Positions 11,141 through 22,419 of a stretch of DNA of 64,000 bases are shown piece by piece. Position numbers and translations under genes: made by a program. Location: positions 715,184-779,183 of the forward strand of contig UESW01004241.1 of NCBI GenBank assembly GCA_900491605.1, written 5' to 3'. The notes beneath the pieces are model-generated. The model had not been told where the DNA came from. It did no database searches and saw nothing but the letters and a program-made list of their open reading frames with translations. Numbering within the stretch: the stretch's first letter is position 1; each line of letters begins with the position of its first letter. Source of the DNA: Calamus simplicifolius (lineage: Eukaryota > Streptophyta > Magnoliopsida > Arecales > Arecaceae).

Positions 11141-11229
11141 AAGAGGGCTCCTGCTCGACCGGCAGAGCTTCCTTTGCTACCTCAATGCTCGGGACTTGCA
11201 GGTGCTCCACGTACATCTTTCCCAAGGTC

Positions 11230-12294
11230 CCGTCGGCTGAAGTAGCTAAGCGGGAAAGTGCATCAGCCCTGGCATTCTCCACCCAGAGAATGTAGCTGAT
11301 GCAGAAGTAGACAAACTGAGAGACCTGGGATTGCACCTTGCTCAGGTAATGGGACATAGTCGGGTCTCTAGCCTTGTACTCCCTAGCGACCTATCCAGAG
11401 ACAAGCTGAGAGTCCATGAAGGCCCTCAGACGCTCCGCACCGAGTTCCTTGGCTAGCTTCATCCCTGCCAGCAAAGCTTCATACTCCGCCTGGTTGTTGG
11501 TGGCTGAGAAAAAAAAATCAAAGGGCATACTCCACCACCTCCCCCTCGGGGCTCGCAAGAATGAGTCCAGCCCCACTCTCTTGATAATTCGATGCTCCGT
11601 CTACATGAAGGATCCAGTCTTCCTTCCATGCTTCCTCGGCCCTAGGGGACTCCACGCATGCCTTCGGGTGCGACTCCTCCAGATGCTCCTTGGTCCAACT
11701 GCACTCGATCAAAAAATTGGCTAACACTTGGGACTTCATTGCAGACCTTGGCCGAATGGACAAGTCGAACTCCCCTAACTTGATGGCCCACTTGGCCAGC
11801 CGATTGGAGGTGTCAGGACAAGACAAGATAGTCTGGAGAGGATGGTCCATGAGCATCACAATTGGATGAGCTTGGAAGTAGGGTCGGAAGCGCTGAGCGG
11901 AGACAACCAGGGCGAAGATGATCTTCTCGGTCTTAGAGTATCTTGTCTCAGCATTATGAAGTACTTTGCTGGTGTAGTAGACCAGCTTCTGCGCTCCATT
12001 GGCATCCATGCGAACAAGCATGGAGCTAACGGCCTCGGGGGAGGCCGCAAGATACAGAAAGAGTTCCTCCCCGCCCCTCGGCTTGGACAGTAGTGGAGGA
12101 GTGGATAAAAATTTCTTTAGCTCCTCGAAGGCTTTCTGACATTCCTTCGTCCACTCGAAGCTATTGACCTTGCGCAGTGCCTTAAAGAAAGGTAGACACC
12201 TCTCTGCTGACCTTGACAAGAAGCGGCTCAAGGCTGCCACCCTTCTGGTCAGGCGCTGCACCTCCTTTTTGTTAGTCGGGGGCCTCATATCCAA
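11230..12294 (-). pseudogene. Element A tandem RNase H domains (RT-RNase H plus second RNase H)
   Basis: Sense order runs high to low coordinate. The RT thumb ('TNKKEVQRLTRRVAALSRF') leads into the first, RT-linked RNase H. There the usual catalytic Asp region reads 'LYLAASPEAVSSML', lacking the Asp, followed by 'LVYYTSKVLHNAETRY'. After a linker comes a second RNase H with 'WILHVDGASNYQESGAGLI' (catalytic D), 'NNQAEYEALLAGM' (catalytic E) and 'FMDSQLVSG' (D), ending near 'ENARADALSRLAT' (about 11260). A degenerate first domain plus an added active-type RNase H is a known Tat-lineage feature. A phase change at about 11520, next to a run of eight A, splits the second domain, and a stop lies at about 11391. 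Confidence 0.85.
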
Positions 12295-12330
12295 GATGGC
12301 TCGGATCTTGTCGGGGTTAGCCTTGATTCC

Positions 12331-13000
12331 TCACTGCGTCACCATGAAGCCCAGAAATTTACCTGCCGTAACCCCGAAGGCACACTTGCGGGGGTTTAGC
12401 CTCATCTGATACCGGCGGAGATTGCTAAAGGTCTCCGCGAGGTCGGCAACATGGTCGGTAGTGCGGGTGCTCTTGGTCAGCATGTTGTCCACGTACACCT
12501 TCATATTACGCTCGATTTGATCCTCAAAGACCTTGTTCATTAACCTATGATAGGTGGCCCCCGCATTCTTCAATCCAAACGACATCACCTTATAGCAATA
12601 TATCCCCTTCTTGGTTATAAAGGAGGTCGTCTTTTCATCGGCTGGGTCCATCCTGATCTGGTTGTACCCTGAGAACGCATCCATGAAGCTGAGGGTCTCG
12701 TGGCCGGACGTAGCGTCTACCAACTGGTCGATCCGAGGCAATGGGAAGCTATCCTTGGGGCATGCCTTATTGAGATCGGTGAAGTCCACACACATCCTCC
12801 AACTCCCACTGGCTTTGCGGACCATCACGACATTTGCCAGCTAGTCGAGATAGTGTACTTCGTGAATGTGATCGGCCGCCACCAACTTACGTACCTCCTC
12901 ATTTATGGCCTTCTGCCTATCGGGGGAGAAGCTCCTATTCTTCTATCGGACGGGTTGACACTCCGGCTTGATGTTGAGTTGGTGGGTAATCACCTCCTCC
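12331..13000 (-). pseudogene. Element A reverse transcriptase, broken; catalytic YVDD changed to YVDN
   Basis: The RT would copy element RNA into cDNA. The start region 'DRQKAINEEVRKLVAADHI' (about 12850-12920) precedes 'GSWRMCVDFTDLNKACPKD', 'LPRIDQLVDATSG', 'SFMDAFSGYNQIRM', 'KKGIYCYKVMSFGLKNAGATYHRLMN' in shortened form, and the active-site box read here as 'MKVYVDNMLTKS'. The canonical box is YVDD; the second Asp, a metal ligand, is Asn. One TAG (about 12842) replaces an expected Trp. The gene would be inactive on both counts. Confidence 0.9.
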
Positions 13001-13182
13001 GGGATACCTGCCATGTCGGACACCGATCAGGCGAAGATGTCAGCGTTGGCCCGCAGGAAAGCAAGGAGTTGGTTGCGGGCTTCCTTCAGAAGCAGGGCCC
13101 CAATTTGGATGGTCTACGCCGGATCCTCCCCTAGGGGGAAGGCTAGCAGGTGCTCGATCGGTTCCTCTCTCCTTTCTGAGTC

Positions 13183-13674
13183 CTAGGGATCCAGCGCCTT
13201 TGGTGCAGGTGTAGATATCACCCCTTGAGGAATGGGGGCCATGTGGTAGCAAAGCGGTGTAGGGTTCTGCTCCCCCCGCATCTCTCCGACCCCCTCGCTG
13301 GTAGGGAACCTTACCAGGAGCCTTTTGGTGGAGATAATAGCGTCCAGGAAGTTAAGTCCGGACCTTCCGAGTATGGCGTTGTAGGCAAGGGGCACCCGGA
13401 CCACAAGGAAGCTCATAAATACTGTACTTTGATGCGGGGGTGTTCCAACCATGACAGGAAGGGTGATCTCTCCCTCAACCTTCACGGAGTCTCTGGTGAA
13501 CCCCATCAAGGGCATGGTGACGGGTCGGAGTAGGTCGGGAGATAGGTTCATACGAATAAAAGCATCGTAACTCAAAACGTCCATTGAGCTTCCACTATCA
13601 ATCAGAATTCCTTTTACAGGATGCTTAGCAATCGTCATGGACACGACAACATTGTCATCATTTCTGTTGACCAC
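13183..13674 (-). pseudogene. Element A aspartic protease region
   Basis: The retroviral-type protease active-site motif is visible as 'GILIDSGSSMDVLSYDAF', followed by the flap-side 'VGTPPHQSTVFMSFLVV' and the 'YNAILGRSGLNFLDAI' motif typical of Ty3/gypsy proteases. The segment 13040-13252 continues in another phase toward RT, so there is a frameshift near 13200. The ORF's Met at 13674 is internal to the polyprotein and not a true start. Confidence 0.85.
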
Positions 13675-13758
13675 TCCCTCTAGGTCCCTCTTGAAAAAAG
13701 GAATTACAGAATCTAACCCCTCCTCCCCCCTCGGCCTCTTGGATAGGCCACCTGCCCC

Positions 13759-15333
13759 TCAGGAAATCATCGCCATCATCTTCTCGGTTGATGCATTGTC
13801 GATTATCAGTGGTAAAGGTGCTAACGGGCCAGGAGCACTCGAGTTGTTCCTCTGAACGAACTTCCCCAGGTGGCCTCGCTGGATGAGGTCCTCTATTGCC
13901 TTCTTCAACTGGCGACAGTTGTCGGTGTCGTGGTCGTGGTCCCGATGGTAGCGGCAGACAAGTTCTTGTTGCGGGGGGTCTTCGGGTTCAATGGAAGAGG
14001 GCATGGAAGGTATGGCTCGCCCTCGATCTCAAGCAAGATATGAGAGATGGGAGCAAGCAAAGGGGTGAACGGGCCGTCCCTCGACGTGGGAGCCCAAGGA
14101 CGGTTGTCTGGTTGGCGGGGAGGCTTGGGCCTCCTGGGATGAACCTCTGTAGGCTCAGGATGAGCAGGCTTCTTGATGGTGCTTCAGTTAGCCTCGCGCC
14201 GGGAGGAGTCAGCCTCGTCGACGTGAATATACTTTTGGGCCCAGCTCAAGAGCTCGGCATAGAAGCCGGACGGCTTCTTGTCGAGGGAGTACGCAAAGCG
14301 GGAGGGACGGAGCCCTCGCTTCAATGCCAAGGTGGCTATGGAGTCTTCAAGGTTGTAGACCTCCAGGGCTGCCTCTTTGAACCGAGCGACGTAGTCCCGC
14401 AGGGACTCGCCACTCTTCTGCTGGACAGAAAAGAGACTGTCTGTCACCCTGGGTATTTTTCGGCAGGTGTCAAAATGGGCCAAGAAGGCCCTCTCCAGCT
14501 AGCGGAAGGAGTTGATACTCCATGGTGGTAGGCAGGAATACCAGGCTTGGGCAGCCTTCCTCAAGGTGGCAAGGAAGGCGATGCAGAGAAGTGAATCAGT
14601 TGCCCCCTAGACCTGCATGAGGACCTTGTAGCTTTTCAAATGGTCCAGGGGATCAGTGGTACCGTCGTACGGGTCCAGCTAAGGAAGACGGAACCGGGTT
14701 GATATTGATTCCTCCATGATGCAACGGGACAGCAGTGGCCGACTGTCATAATCCGCCTCTGATGGTTTGGTAATCCAGCGGCTGAGCTCCTCCAGCCGCT
14801 GGTAGTATTCGTCGAGCCGGAGCTCAGCCCGGCGGGCTATTCGGCCATCTAAGGACCCCTCCCTCGAGGATTCTGAGGAGGGGGAAGAATGGCAGCGATG
14901 CTGATGGGGGCACTCCGCCTCCCTCCCGTATCGCCGCTTGGGAGAAGCACTGGCGTGGTGAGATGGCGACCAGGGCCTCTTGGAGGCGTCTCGGCGATAA
15001 GGCCTGGGTGAAGTACGGTGGTGGCGAGCTTCTTAGATGGGAGATCTCCCCCGAGAAGAATGTTGGCTGGGTTGGACCACTCCTGGAACTGACGGGAGTG
15101 GCTCCGGCTGCTGCGTAGCTGCCGGCTACTGCTGTAGGACTTGGACCGCCGCCACCAAAGACTGGACTTGCATGGTGAGGGCAGCAAGCCGGACTTCTTG
15201 AAGCTGCTGCGGTGGCGATGTAGGAACGTCGGCTAGGGGAGCGGAGGGGCCGACCGCCAGAAGATCAGCCCCCTTACGCTGCCCCCCCCCCAGCATGATT
15301 GGTGGAGACCTCTTGCGCACGGGTCATCACCAT
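13759..15333 (-). pseudogene. Element A gag, broken
   Basis: Gag forms the virus-like particle. The start is the ATG at 15333, reading 'MVMTRAQEVSTNHAGG', matched by element C's 'MVMTRTHEAFASHARG'. A run of ten C (about 15282-15293) shifts the frame soon after. The retrotransposon-gag core is at 14184-14483 ('SGESLRDYVARFKEAALEV', 'LALKRGLRPSRFAYSL'). A Cys/His motif typical of Tat gag lies at 13759-14004 ('CRYHRDHDHDTDNCRQLKKA'). Stops and phase changes at about 15130, 14850-14500 and 14005-14180 break it into pieces. Confidence 0.85.
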
Positions 15334-15397
15334 TGCTTGAGAGCTCAGGGAAAGAAAAGTTGCTGCTGACAGGTTCGAAGCTTTTCCCTTTGTCCCC

Positions 15398-15415
15398 CTA
15401 CCTGGCGCGCCAATC
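15398..15415 (-). other. Element A primer-binding site
   Basis: Read on the minus strand directly after the 5' LTR: GATTGGCGCGCCAGGTAG. The same position in elements B and C reads GATTGGCACGATAGAAAG and GATTGGCATGCCAGAAAG. This shared 'GATTGGC' core differs from the tRNA-Met type seen in the SIRE-like element and in D and E. Confidence 0.7.
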
Positions 15416-16145
15416 TGTTGACGCCAAGTCACCTTCCTCCAATGCCGGGGAATGGAGATCCTCCTCCGTGGCGAACTCCTGCAAGAAAGTCCCCAAAGAC
15501 CGGTTGCTCCAGTGGGGACCCTCCGACGCTCAAGTTAGCGACTCGAGAACAGACAAGAGTTAACTAGCAGAAAAGAGCTAGAGAACTAGAGTTTAGGATC
15601 TTTCCCTCGTCGTGAGTGTGGGCCTTTATACCTGTTCGAAGGTCTCTTGTTTTCTGTTTCCAGAAGGTTGTTGATTTCGAGATGCCTTTGTTCGGTAACA
15701 GACGGAAGGCAAGGCTGACAGTGACGGGTCGCAACCGACACTGGGCATGTCAGAGGTGTTCTGTCTCGCCTGCCACCTGCCAAGCGTGGCACTGCAGGTG
15801 GCAGGTGGACCTGGTTGCGTCAAGCGTGTACCGTTACGGGGTGTGGCCATGAGCTGTTGCAGGTGAGTGGTGGACCACGTGGCCGCTACAGGCTGTTGGT
15901 GGACTACGTGGGCGTGTCAGGTGGCTCGAGGCAGCGGGTTGCCAGTCTCGAGGGACAGACCAGGACGAAAACTCGAGGCCGAGGTCGAGGCAGAAGCTCG
16001 AGGCCGAGGGGACGCTAGGTCCGGGACCGAGGGGGCCTCGAAGGCCGAGGGAGCCTCAGAGGCCGAGGCCAGCCCACGATGCCGAGATAGGACTCCGTCA
16101 GTTACCTTCACCGTTTACTTTGACGATGTTGGATTAGCCACATCA
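15416..16145 (-). repeat. Element A 5' LTR
   Basis: It starts TGTTGACGCC and ends ...CCACATCA, with an intact TG...CA. It is the partner of 4084-4837 and is followed by the target duplication ATCCC at 16146-16150. Confidence 0.92.
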
Positions 16146-16150
16146 ATCCC
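16146..16150. repeat. target-site duplication ATCCC, right copy (element A)
   Basis: Exact repeat of 4079-4083. Confidence 0.9.
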
Positions 16151-16567
16151 CATGGCCTAATTACAGTGTCTTCTTCTCTTGAAATCATCCAAAGCTAGAA
16201 GAAAGGCACTCATATTTATTTGTCAAGTAAATAGACAGTGCTCAACCTAGAAAGGGTCATGCAATTTGCCGTTACTGCGGAAAATAATTCCAGCCCCAAA
16301 GGAGGTCCGAAGGACCACCATGTAACATGCACAAAGCTGGTGCATTTGATTTTAGAAGTTCACTAGTGGTCTTGTAGATGATTTCTGAATTTGATTTTAA
16401 AACTTCACTAGTGGTCTTGTGGATGATTGCTGAATTTTGATGTGCTTACTTCATAGAAAAGTAATTTTGTTGGATATGTAAAGAATGAAGCATTTAATAT
16501 GGGATGCATATATCTAAATACATTTCTTGGTTGGAGAAATGAATGCCTTTAATGTAAAAATTTTAGT

Positions 16568-16610
<43 letters not shown>

Positions 16611-18369
16611 GAATTTTCTTTAATTTTTGGTCATTGAGCTCGGATTAAGGTTCCTGATTCATGTCAACTTTTTTCATGATAGAAATTCATATCAACTTTG
16701 AATATAAGGATATCATGAGATAATCATTGCAGATTTTCATGCAACATCATGTGGTGTTTTTGAAAGTTTAGATATCCTTTTTCAACTTTGCTGATGGTTT
16801 TTTGAAAGGGAGTGGATGGTGACAAAAGTGTCTTTCTCTACATTTCTGGTTTTTCTCTTAAATTTGTAAAATTGTGTATGAAGAATTGCAACTCGAACAA
16901 GAAGGTTTTCTTTTCTTAGTGGATTAAACTTGCAAGATCTAATCGTTAGATGGATTTGATGTGAAGCAGCAGTATAAGAAAGATTACTAAAATTCACATG
17001 CTGCCATAATCTAGGCATCTGACAATCTAATAAACTTATTGAAAGTAATTAAATGGTTTGATGGGATTTAGCCCTCCATCTATAGTTAAAGAATATAGCA
17101 TACGTGGGTTTTGGTAGTTGTTAAGGGTATTGAAAACTTACAGTCCTGTTTCCTTCTAAGAGAAAAATAAACATTCATGGTCATATTATGGCTTATTTGA
17201 ATGACCTACTAAAATTAGTAAAAAAATATTCAATAATTAACTTTCAGCATGAAATGAATAAATAAACTAACAATTCATAAGTCATTAAACATTTATTAAT
17301 TTAAGACTTTAAAATATTCAACCATTGATGGATTCACAAACAAAAAATATTATTTTAGTATGAAAGCTTTTCTAGTCTGGATTGGATTGTATCCTCCACA
17401 TGAAGAAGCATACTCATTCCTTCACACCCATACACTATTGAATCATTTTCTATTTTGCTTTTAAGATCTATGCAGTGAATGTTCCGGTATAGATGCGAAA
17501 GAATAAGTATCCTATTTTTTTGTAAACAATAAAAACTGTCTTTTTCTGATTATATATGGCTTTCTTTGCATTTTATCAACCACATTCGATCTTCAAATTT
17601 CATAACATTCAAATAATGTTCATCACTTGATGGCCAAAATTGTAAGGAACAGTTACTTCTTCTTCTCTTTTCAATTTTCTAGAAAAATTACACGACTTGA
17701 TAGATCAATCATTGATGATCTAGATGCCATTAAATTTTTAAGCATTTAAGCCAAATTCTACCTAACAGGAAATTGAGAAATTGTGAATGTAGTACATCAT
17801 TAGAGATCAAGAACAACCGCAAGTCAAATTAACATAGATAGCCAGTAACCCATTGCATATATAATAATTTTTTGTCAAATATGTTCTATACTTTACTATT
17901 TCTCATTTTCAGGATTCCTTTGGCATAAAGAAAAATCTTACTTGGATTCTTTTACCATATCTGGGGGAATCAGCAGCTACCAAAGTAGGTATTATTTCAT
18001 GGGAAGTAAATTTTTGGGACTGGGAAGATGTTGATGAACTTCAAATTAGCCTATCCTTCCAAAGATTGTTCCATGAGCCATGTCCTTGCTGCCACTTCAA
18101 ATTTGTGCACTGCTTTCTTCTTATTTTTTCTGTCTTAAAGCACCGAAACATGATAATTTTCTTGGTAATTCTACTATGAAGATTACTTCATTTTGTAGAA
18201 TTTCACTAAGGATGCAAAGTAATGTTTTGGAAGCCATAACGTGCATCAGTGTATACTAATTCTACTTTAACTACATGCTAATATTTAATTTCATCCAAGT
18301 TTGTTCATTATTTTAACTTCGATAATTATTGAACCATGCTTGCACTCAAACTGAGCTGGATTCAGCTTG
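16151..18369. other. AT-rich host DNA, no gene seen
   Basis: About 2.2 kb between elements A and B has no ORF above 80 codons, no recognisable domain and no repeat structure apart from one microsatellite. It could be intergenic or intronic. Confidence 0.5.
16572..16607. repeat. (GA)n microsatellite
   Basis: About 18 uninterrupted GA dinucleotides. Confidence 0.95.
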
Positions 18370-18374
18370 AAGGT
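18370..18374. repeat. target-site duplication AAGGT, left copy (element B)
   Basis: AAGGT directly precedes the left LTR of B and is repeated at 39161-39165 after its right LTR, 20.8 kb away. This proves that all the intervening sequence belongs to one nested insertion. Confidence 0.9.
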
Positions 18375-20487
18375 TGTTGGCACCAAATCACCCTCCTCGA
18401 GCATCCGCGAGTGTCCGGTCGTTTTCTCTAACAAGCCAAGAATCTTTCGGCGAGCTTCTCACACTTGAAAGCCTGCAAAAAGTCCTGAAAATCGAAGATT
18501 TCAGTGGGGACCCTCCGATGTTCAAGTCAGTGCTCTGGACAACAGTCGTGAGCTTGAGAAAGCTTAAAAGATAGAGAAACATAGAGAGGTGCTCCCTCTA
18601 AGTGTATGGGCGTTTTGGAGTTATGTATTGTGTTACCTAGTTGGGGGCTCCCTCTTACCCATTTTATTGGTGCTTAGAGTCTATCAGTCTTGGGGCATGA
18701 TCACTTGTCAGAGCATTGATGATGGGGGAAGCACAATGAGGCTGGCCTCCATGTGATTTGTCAGAGCTGTAAGTTGTGTTCCGTCAAATATGGGTGGCTA
18801 CATGGTTGGCAGGTACTGCTTGATTTGGACAACTGTTATAGGTTGTTATAGGGCATGGGTGGCCATTATGGCATTTGCCAGATGTGTCCCCTACGCCACC
18901 CTTTCGTTATCCTGTGTGAACAGTGATGGAGCCAGGCACGCGGGCCCTGTAAGGTGGCCGCAGGAAGGATGGTCACCGCAATTAGGTAGGCGTTGCCTTT
19001 GGATGCATGTAGCTCCAGGAAGGGTGACTCCATGCACGTGACTTCACGTCCTTGAATTGCTGCATGGAGAAGGAGAGGAGTGGTCCCCACCCCCATGCAT
19101 AGGACTCCATGTCTTTGGGTTGCTGCATGTCCCATGGAAGCCATGGGGGATGGAGCCTGTGCCATCCGGGGCTGAGTCAGGAGGTGGCTAGGATGAAGAG
19201 AGAGTCGGGTCCAAGAGCAAGAATCGATAGGTTGAGGCCAATGCCGACGAGGAGGCCGATGCCGACGAGGAGGCCGATGTCGATGCCAAGGCCGAGTAGG
19301 AGTAGAGGCCGACATGGGAGGCTGAGGCCTGGAGGTTGAGTAGAAGAGGCCAACTCCGGAGGCCGAGGCCGACTCCGAAGGCTGAGGCCGACATGGGAGG
19401 CCTAGTCCAAAATAGGGGACGGGGACAGAGCCAAGTCCATGGAGTCTGGACCGTCCGGATAATGGGGTTGGAAGCCTTCGGTGGATTCTGAAGTCGGGTC
19501 TACCATCGAGGAAGACCGAGAGCAGGGACCACGGACAACTGTCGAAGAAGCTGGAGTCAGGAGGTGGCTGGGATGAAGAGACAGCCGGGTCCGAGAGTAG
19601 GACCCGACAGGCTGAGGCCGACGTCGATGAGGAGGCCGACGCCGACGCTAAGGCCGACTAGGAGTAGAGGCCAACATGAGAGGCCGAGGCTGACTCCGAA
19701 GGTCGAGTAGAAGAGGCTGACTCCGGAGGCCGAGGCCGACTCCAAAGGTCGAGGACGACATGGGAGGCCGAGTCCGAAAAAGGGGACGGGGACAAAGCCA
19801 AGTCCATGGAGTCGGGACCATCCGGATAATGGGGTCGGAAGCCTTCGATGGATTATGAAGTTGGGTCTGCCATCGGGGAAGACCGAGAGCGGGGACCAGG
19901 GATAGTTGTCGGGGAGGCTGGAGTCAGGAGCTTGAGGCTGTGCTGTCCGGAGTCGGTGATGGTTGCTGGGAGTTGTCTGTAACCAAGGATGTGAAGTCGA
20001 CACAAGGAATCAGAGCCCGGGGGCGTGTGGCGTCGGCAGTCGGGGCTGGCATTGGCTAGGAGCCGAGAGAAGACTGGATGTTGTCAGGACTCCATGGAGT
20101 CGGAAGTCAAAGCTGGGACTCGGGAGAGAGCTGGGTCCGAGAGCAGGACCCGACAGGCTGAGGTCAATGTCGACAAGGAGGCTGACACTGACGCCAAGGC
20201 TGAGTAGGAGTAAAGGCCAACACGGAAGGCCGAGGCCGACTTCGGAGGTCAAGTAGAAGAGGCCGACTCCAAAGGCCGAGGCCGACATGGGAGGCCGAGT
20301 CTGAAATAGGGGACGAGGATAGAACCGAGGAGCTCGGGACTGTCCGGAGCTATCCATGGAGTTGAGTGTTGACTAGGACGGGAGCAAAGGCCGATGAGGA
20401 CGGGCTGACGAGCCGATGCCAAGGCCGAGTGGGGGGTCTGGCCTTAGTACGATCACCATTGTCAATGGGGGTCCATTGGCCCCATCA
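18375..20487 (-). repeat. Element B 3' LTR (2113 bp, uninterrupted)
   Basis: It pairs with 35775-39160 (2120 bp once the Mutator-like insert and one target duplication are removed). It ends 'ccattggccccatca'. Because it lacks the insert, it shows the pre-insertion state of the site disrupted in the partner LTR. Confidence 0.92.
19176..20430. repeat. 380-bp subrepeats with 'gaggccgac' microrepeats inside B's LTR
   Basis: The phrase 'gtcaggaggtggct.ggatgaagag' recurs at 19176 and 19556 (period 380 bp), and a partial third unit extends to about 20430. Within each unit, 'gaggccgacgccgac'-like microrepeats and 'ggaggccgagtccgaaa' occur. The partner LTR shows the same organisation at about 36625-37850. 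Confidence 0.8.
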
Positions 20488-21060
20488 TATACCCCCCATA
20501 CTTCTGAGCTTGTGCGACCGTATGCCTTGCATCCGCCAAGCAAAAGGAGTGTAGAATTCTTTATCTTTACGCTTGTCCTTTCATGCTTGCTCTTGGCTCT
20601 AACCCCTTCTGAGTGGAGGACAACCTTGGTTCGTTCTTGTGTGAACCCGTGACCATGCCTGCCTGCTCAAAAGGCTTTAAGCAAGGTTAGAGGTAAGTTG
20701 ATTACCTTTGACAGGCTAAGGGCAGCTAGCAATCCTCTCCCGACATAGGGTTTGAAAGTGGGTGCTCGTCAACTGTGAGTTGAGGAATTGATCTCTCCCG
20801 CTGTGAGCTGACTTGGTCTTCTTCTTTTGACATGAAGTTTGAAGGTGGGTACCCATCAACTGCGAGCTAGGGAGTTGGCCTCTCTCAACTGTGAGTTAAC
20901 TTGGGGCTTCTTCTTGGATGGTTGAAAATGACCAGCAATATATTGCAAGTGCATAATTTAAACAAAGGTTTTACCCGATTGGCCATTGGCCGCTGAGACA
21001 GGGTTGAAGCCACTGAGACTAAAGTGAAGCCGTTGAGGCTGTGATAAAGCATCTCGGGGG
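20488..21060. other. Element B interior between 3' LTR and the minisatellite
   Basis: No coding potential is seen. The sequence is matched in reverse complement by element C (53404-53770 and 62130-62274), for example around 'aatatattgcaagtgcataa', so it is a conserved non-coding part of the family. The bases next to the LTR (20488-20498) read purine-rich on the minus strand, consistent with a polypurine tract. Confidence 0.65.
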
Positions 21061-22414
21061 TTAGCATCAGTCTTTGGTGTCGACCTGGTGTCGGGCTTTG
21101 GTGCCGACCTATCGTCAGGCTTTGATGCCGACCTGGAGTTGGGCTTTGTTGCTGGGTTGCGCCGGTCTTTGATGCTGACCTGGAGTCGATCTTTGGTGCT
21201 GACGTTGCACCGATCTTTGGTGCCGACATGGAGTCGGGCTTTGGTGCCGACCTGGCATCGGGCTTTGGTGCCGACCTGAAGTCGGTCTTTGGTGCCGATG
21301 TTGTGCCGGTCTTTAGTGCCGACGTTACGCCAATCTTTGGTGCCAACATTGCCAACCTAGCATTGGGCTTTGGTGCTGACATTGCGCTGGTCATTGGTGC
21401 TGACCTGGAGTCGGTATTTGGTGCCAATGTTGCGCCAGTCTTTGGTGCCGACCTGGAGTTGGTCTTTGGTGCCAATGTTGCGCCGGTCTTTGGTGCCGAC
21501 CTGGAGTCGGTCTTTGGTAATGATGTTGCATCGGTCTTTGGTGCCGACGTTGCATCGGTCTTTGGTGCCGACCTGGAGTGGGTCTTTGGTGTCGACATTG
21601 CGCCGATCTTTGGTGTCAACGTTGCACCGGTCTTTGGTGCTGACCTGGAATCGGTCTTTGGTGCCAACGTTACACCGGTCTTTGGTCCCGACCTGGCATT
21701 GGGCTTTACTGCCGACCTGGCATCAAGCTTTGGTGCCGTCTTGGAGTCAGTCTTTGGTACTGACTTTGCCAACCTGACATCGGGCTTTGGTGCCAACCTG
21801 AAGTCGGTCTTTGGTGCCGACATTGCCAATCTAGCATCGAGCTTTGGTGCCGACCTGGCGTTAGTCTTTGGTGCCGATCTGGAGTCAATCTTTGGTGCTG
21901 ACGTTGCTGACATGGCGTTGGGCTTTGGTGCTGACCTGGCGTCGGTCTTTGGTGCCGAGCTAGCGTTGGGCTTTGGTGCCGACCTGAAGTCGATCTTTGG
22001 TGCCGACATTCCGACCTGGCATCGGGCTTTGGTGCCGACCTAGAGTCAGTCTTTGGTGCCGATGTTGTGTTGGTCTTTGGTGCCGACCTGGAGTCAATCT
22101 TTGGTGCCAATGTTGCGTTGGTCTTTGGTGCCAATCTGGCATCGATTTTGGTGTCGACCTAGCGTTGGGCTTTGTTGCTTGGTGCCAACATTGTTAACTT
22201 GGCGTCGGGCTTTGGTGCCAACCTGGAGTCAGTCTTTGGTGCCGATGTCGTGCCGGTCTTTGGTGCCGACCTGAAGTCGGTCTTTAGTGCCGACGTTGCG
22301 CTGGTCTTTGGTGCCGACCTAGTGTCAGTTTTTGGTGCCAACCTAGAGTCGGTCTTTAGTGCCAACATTACGCTGGTCTTTGGTGCCGACGTTGCCGACT
22401 TGGCATCGGGCTTT
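21061..22414. repeat. 24-bp minisatellite, left part (element B)
   Basis: Units of 24 bp, such as 'ctttggtgccgacctggagtcggt' with 'gacgttgcgccggtctttggt' variants, repeat about 56 times. Pairs of variants often alternate with a 48-bp period. Since 24 is a multiple of three and the unit is stop-free in several phases, ORFs of 271 (+) and 374 (-) codons run through it. They encode 8-residue repeats (+: GADLESVF-like; -: SAPKTDSR-like). The array is cut at 22414 by the SIRE-like element and resumes at 34575. Confidence 0.92.
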
Positions 22415-22419
22415 GGTGC
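22415..22419. repeat. target-site duplication GGTGC, left copy (SIRE-like element)
   Basis: GGTGC at 22415-22419 is repeated at 34570-34574. It is part of the 24-bp unit, so the insertion target was the minisatellite itself. Confidence 0.9.

Larger units (their letters stand above)
4084..16145 (-). mobile_element. Element A: Tat-type Ty3/gypsy LTR retrotransposon, decayed
   Basis: This is a 12.06-kb element in minus sense, bounded by LTRs of 754 and 730 bp and a 5-bp target duplication. In element order it has the 5' LTR (right), a primer-binding site, gag, aspartic protease, RT, two RNase H domains and integrase. These are followed by two tandem-repeat arrays, an ORF on the opposite strand, a polypurine tract and the 3' LTR (left). 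The gene order protease-RT-RNase H-integrase is that of Ty3/gypsy. The second RNase H, the antisense ORF and the tandem repeats behind pol are hallmarks known for the Tat/Ogre lineage. Every coding module has stops or frameshifts, so the copy cannot be autonomous now. The outermost left dinucleotide is TA instead of TG, a decayed end. Confidence 0.93.

Noticed and set aside
20885..22009. 374-codon minus ORF and 271-codon + ORF of 8-residue repeats
   Set aside because: Product of a 24-bp unit that is a multiple of three and stop-free in several phases; both strands are open equally. Kept as a minisatellite, with translation raised only as a testable possibility.
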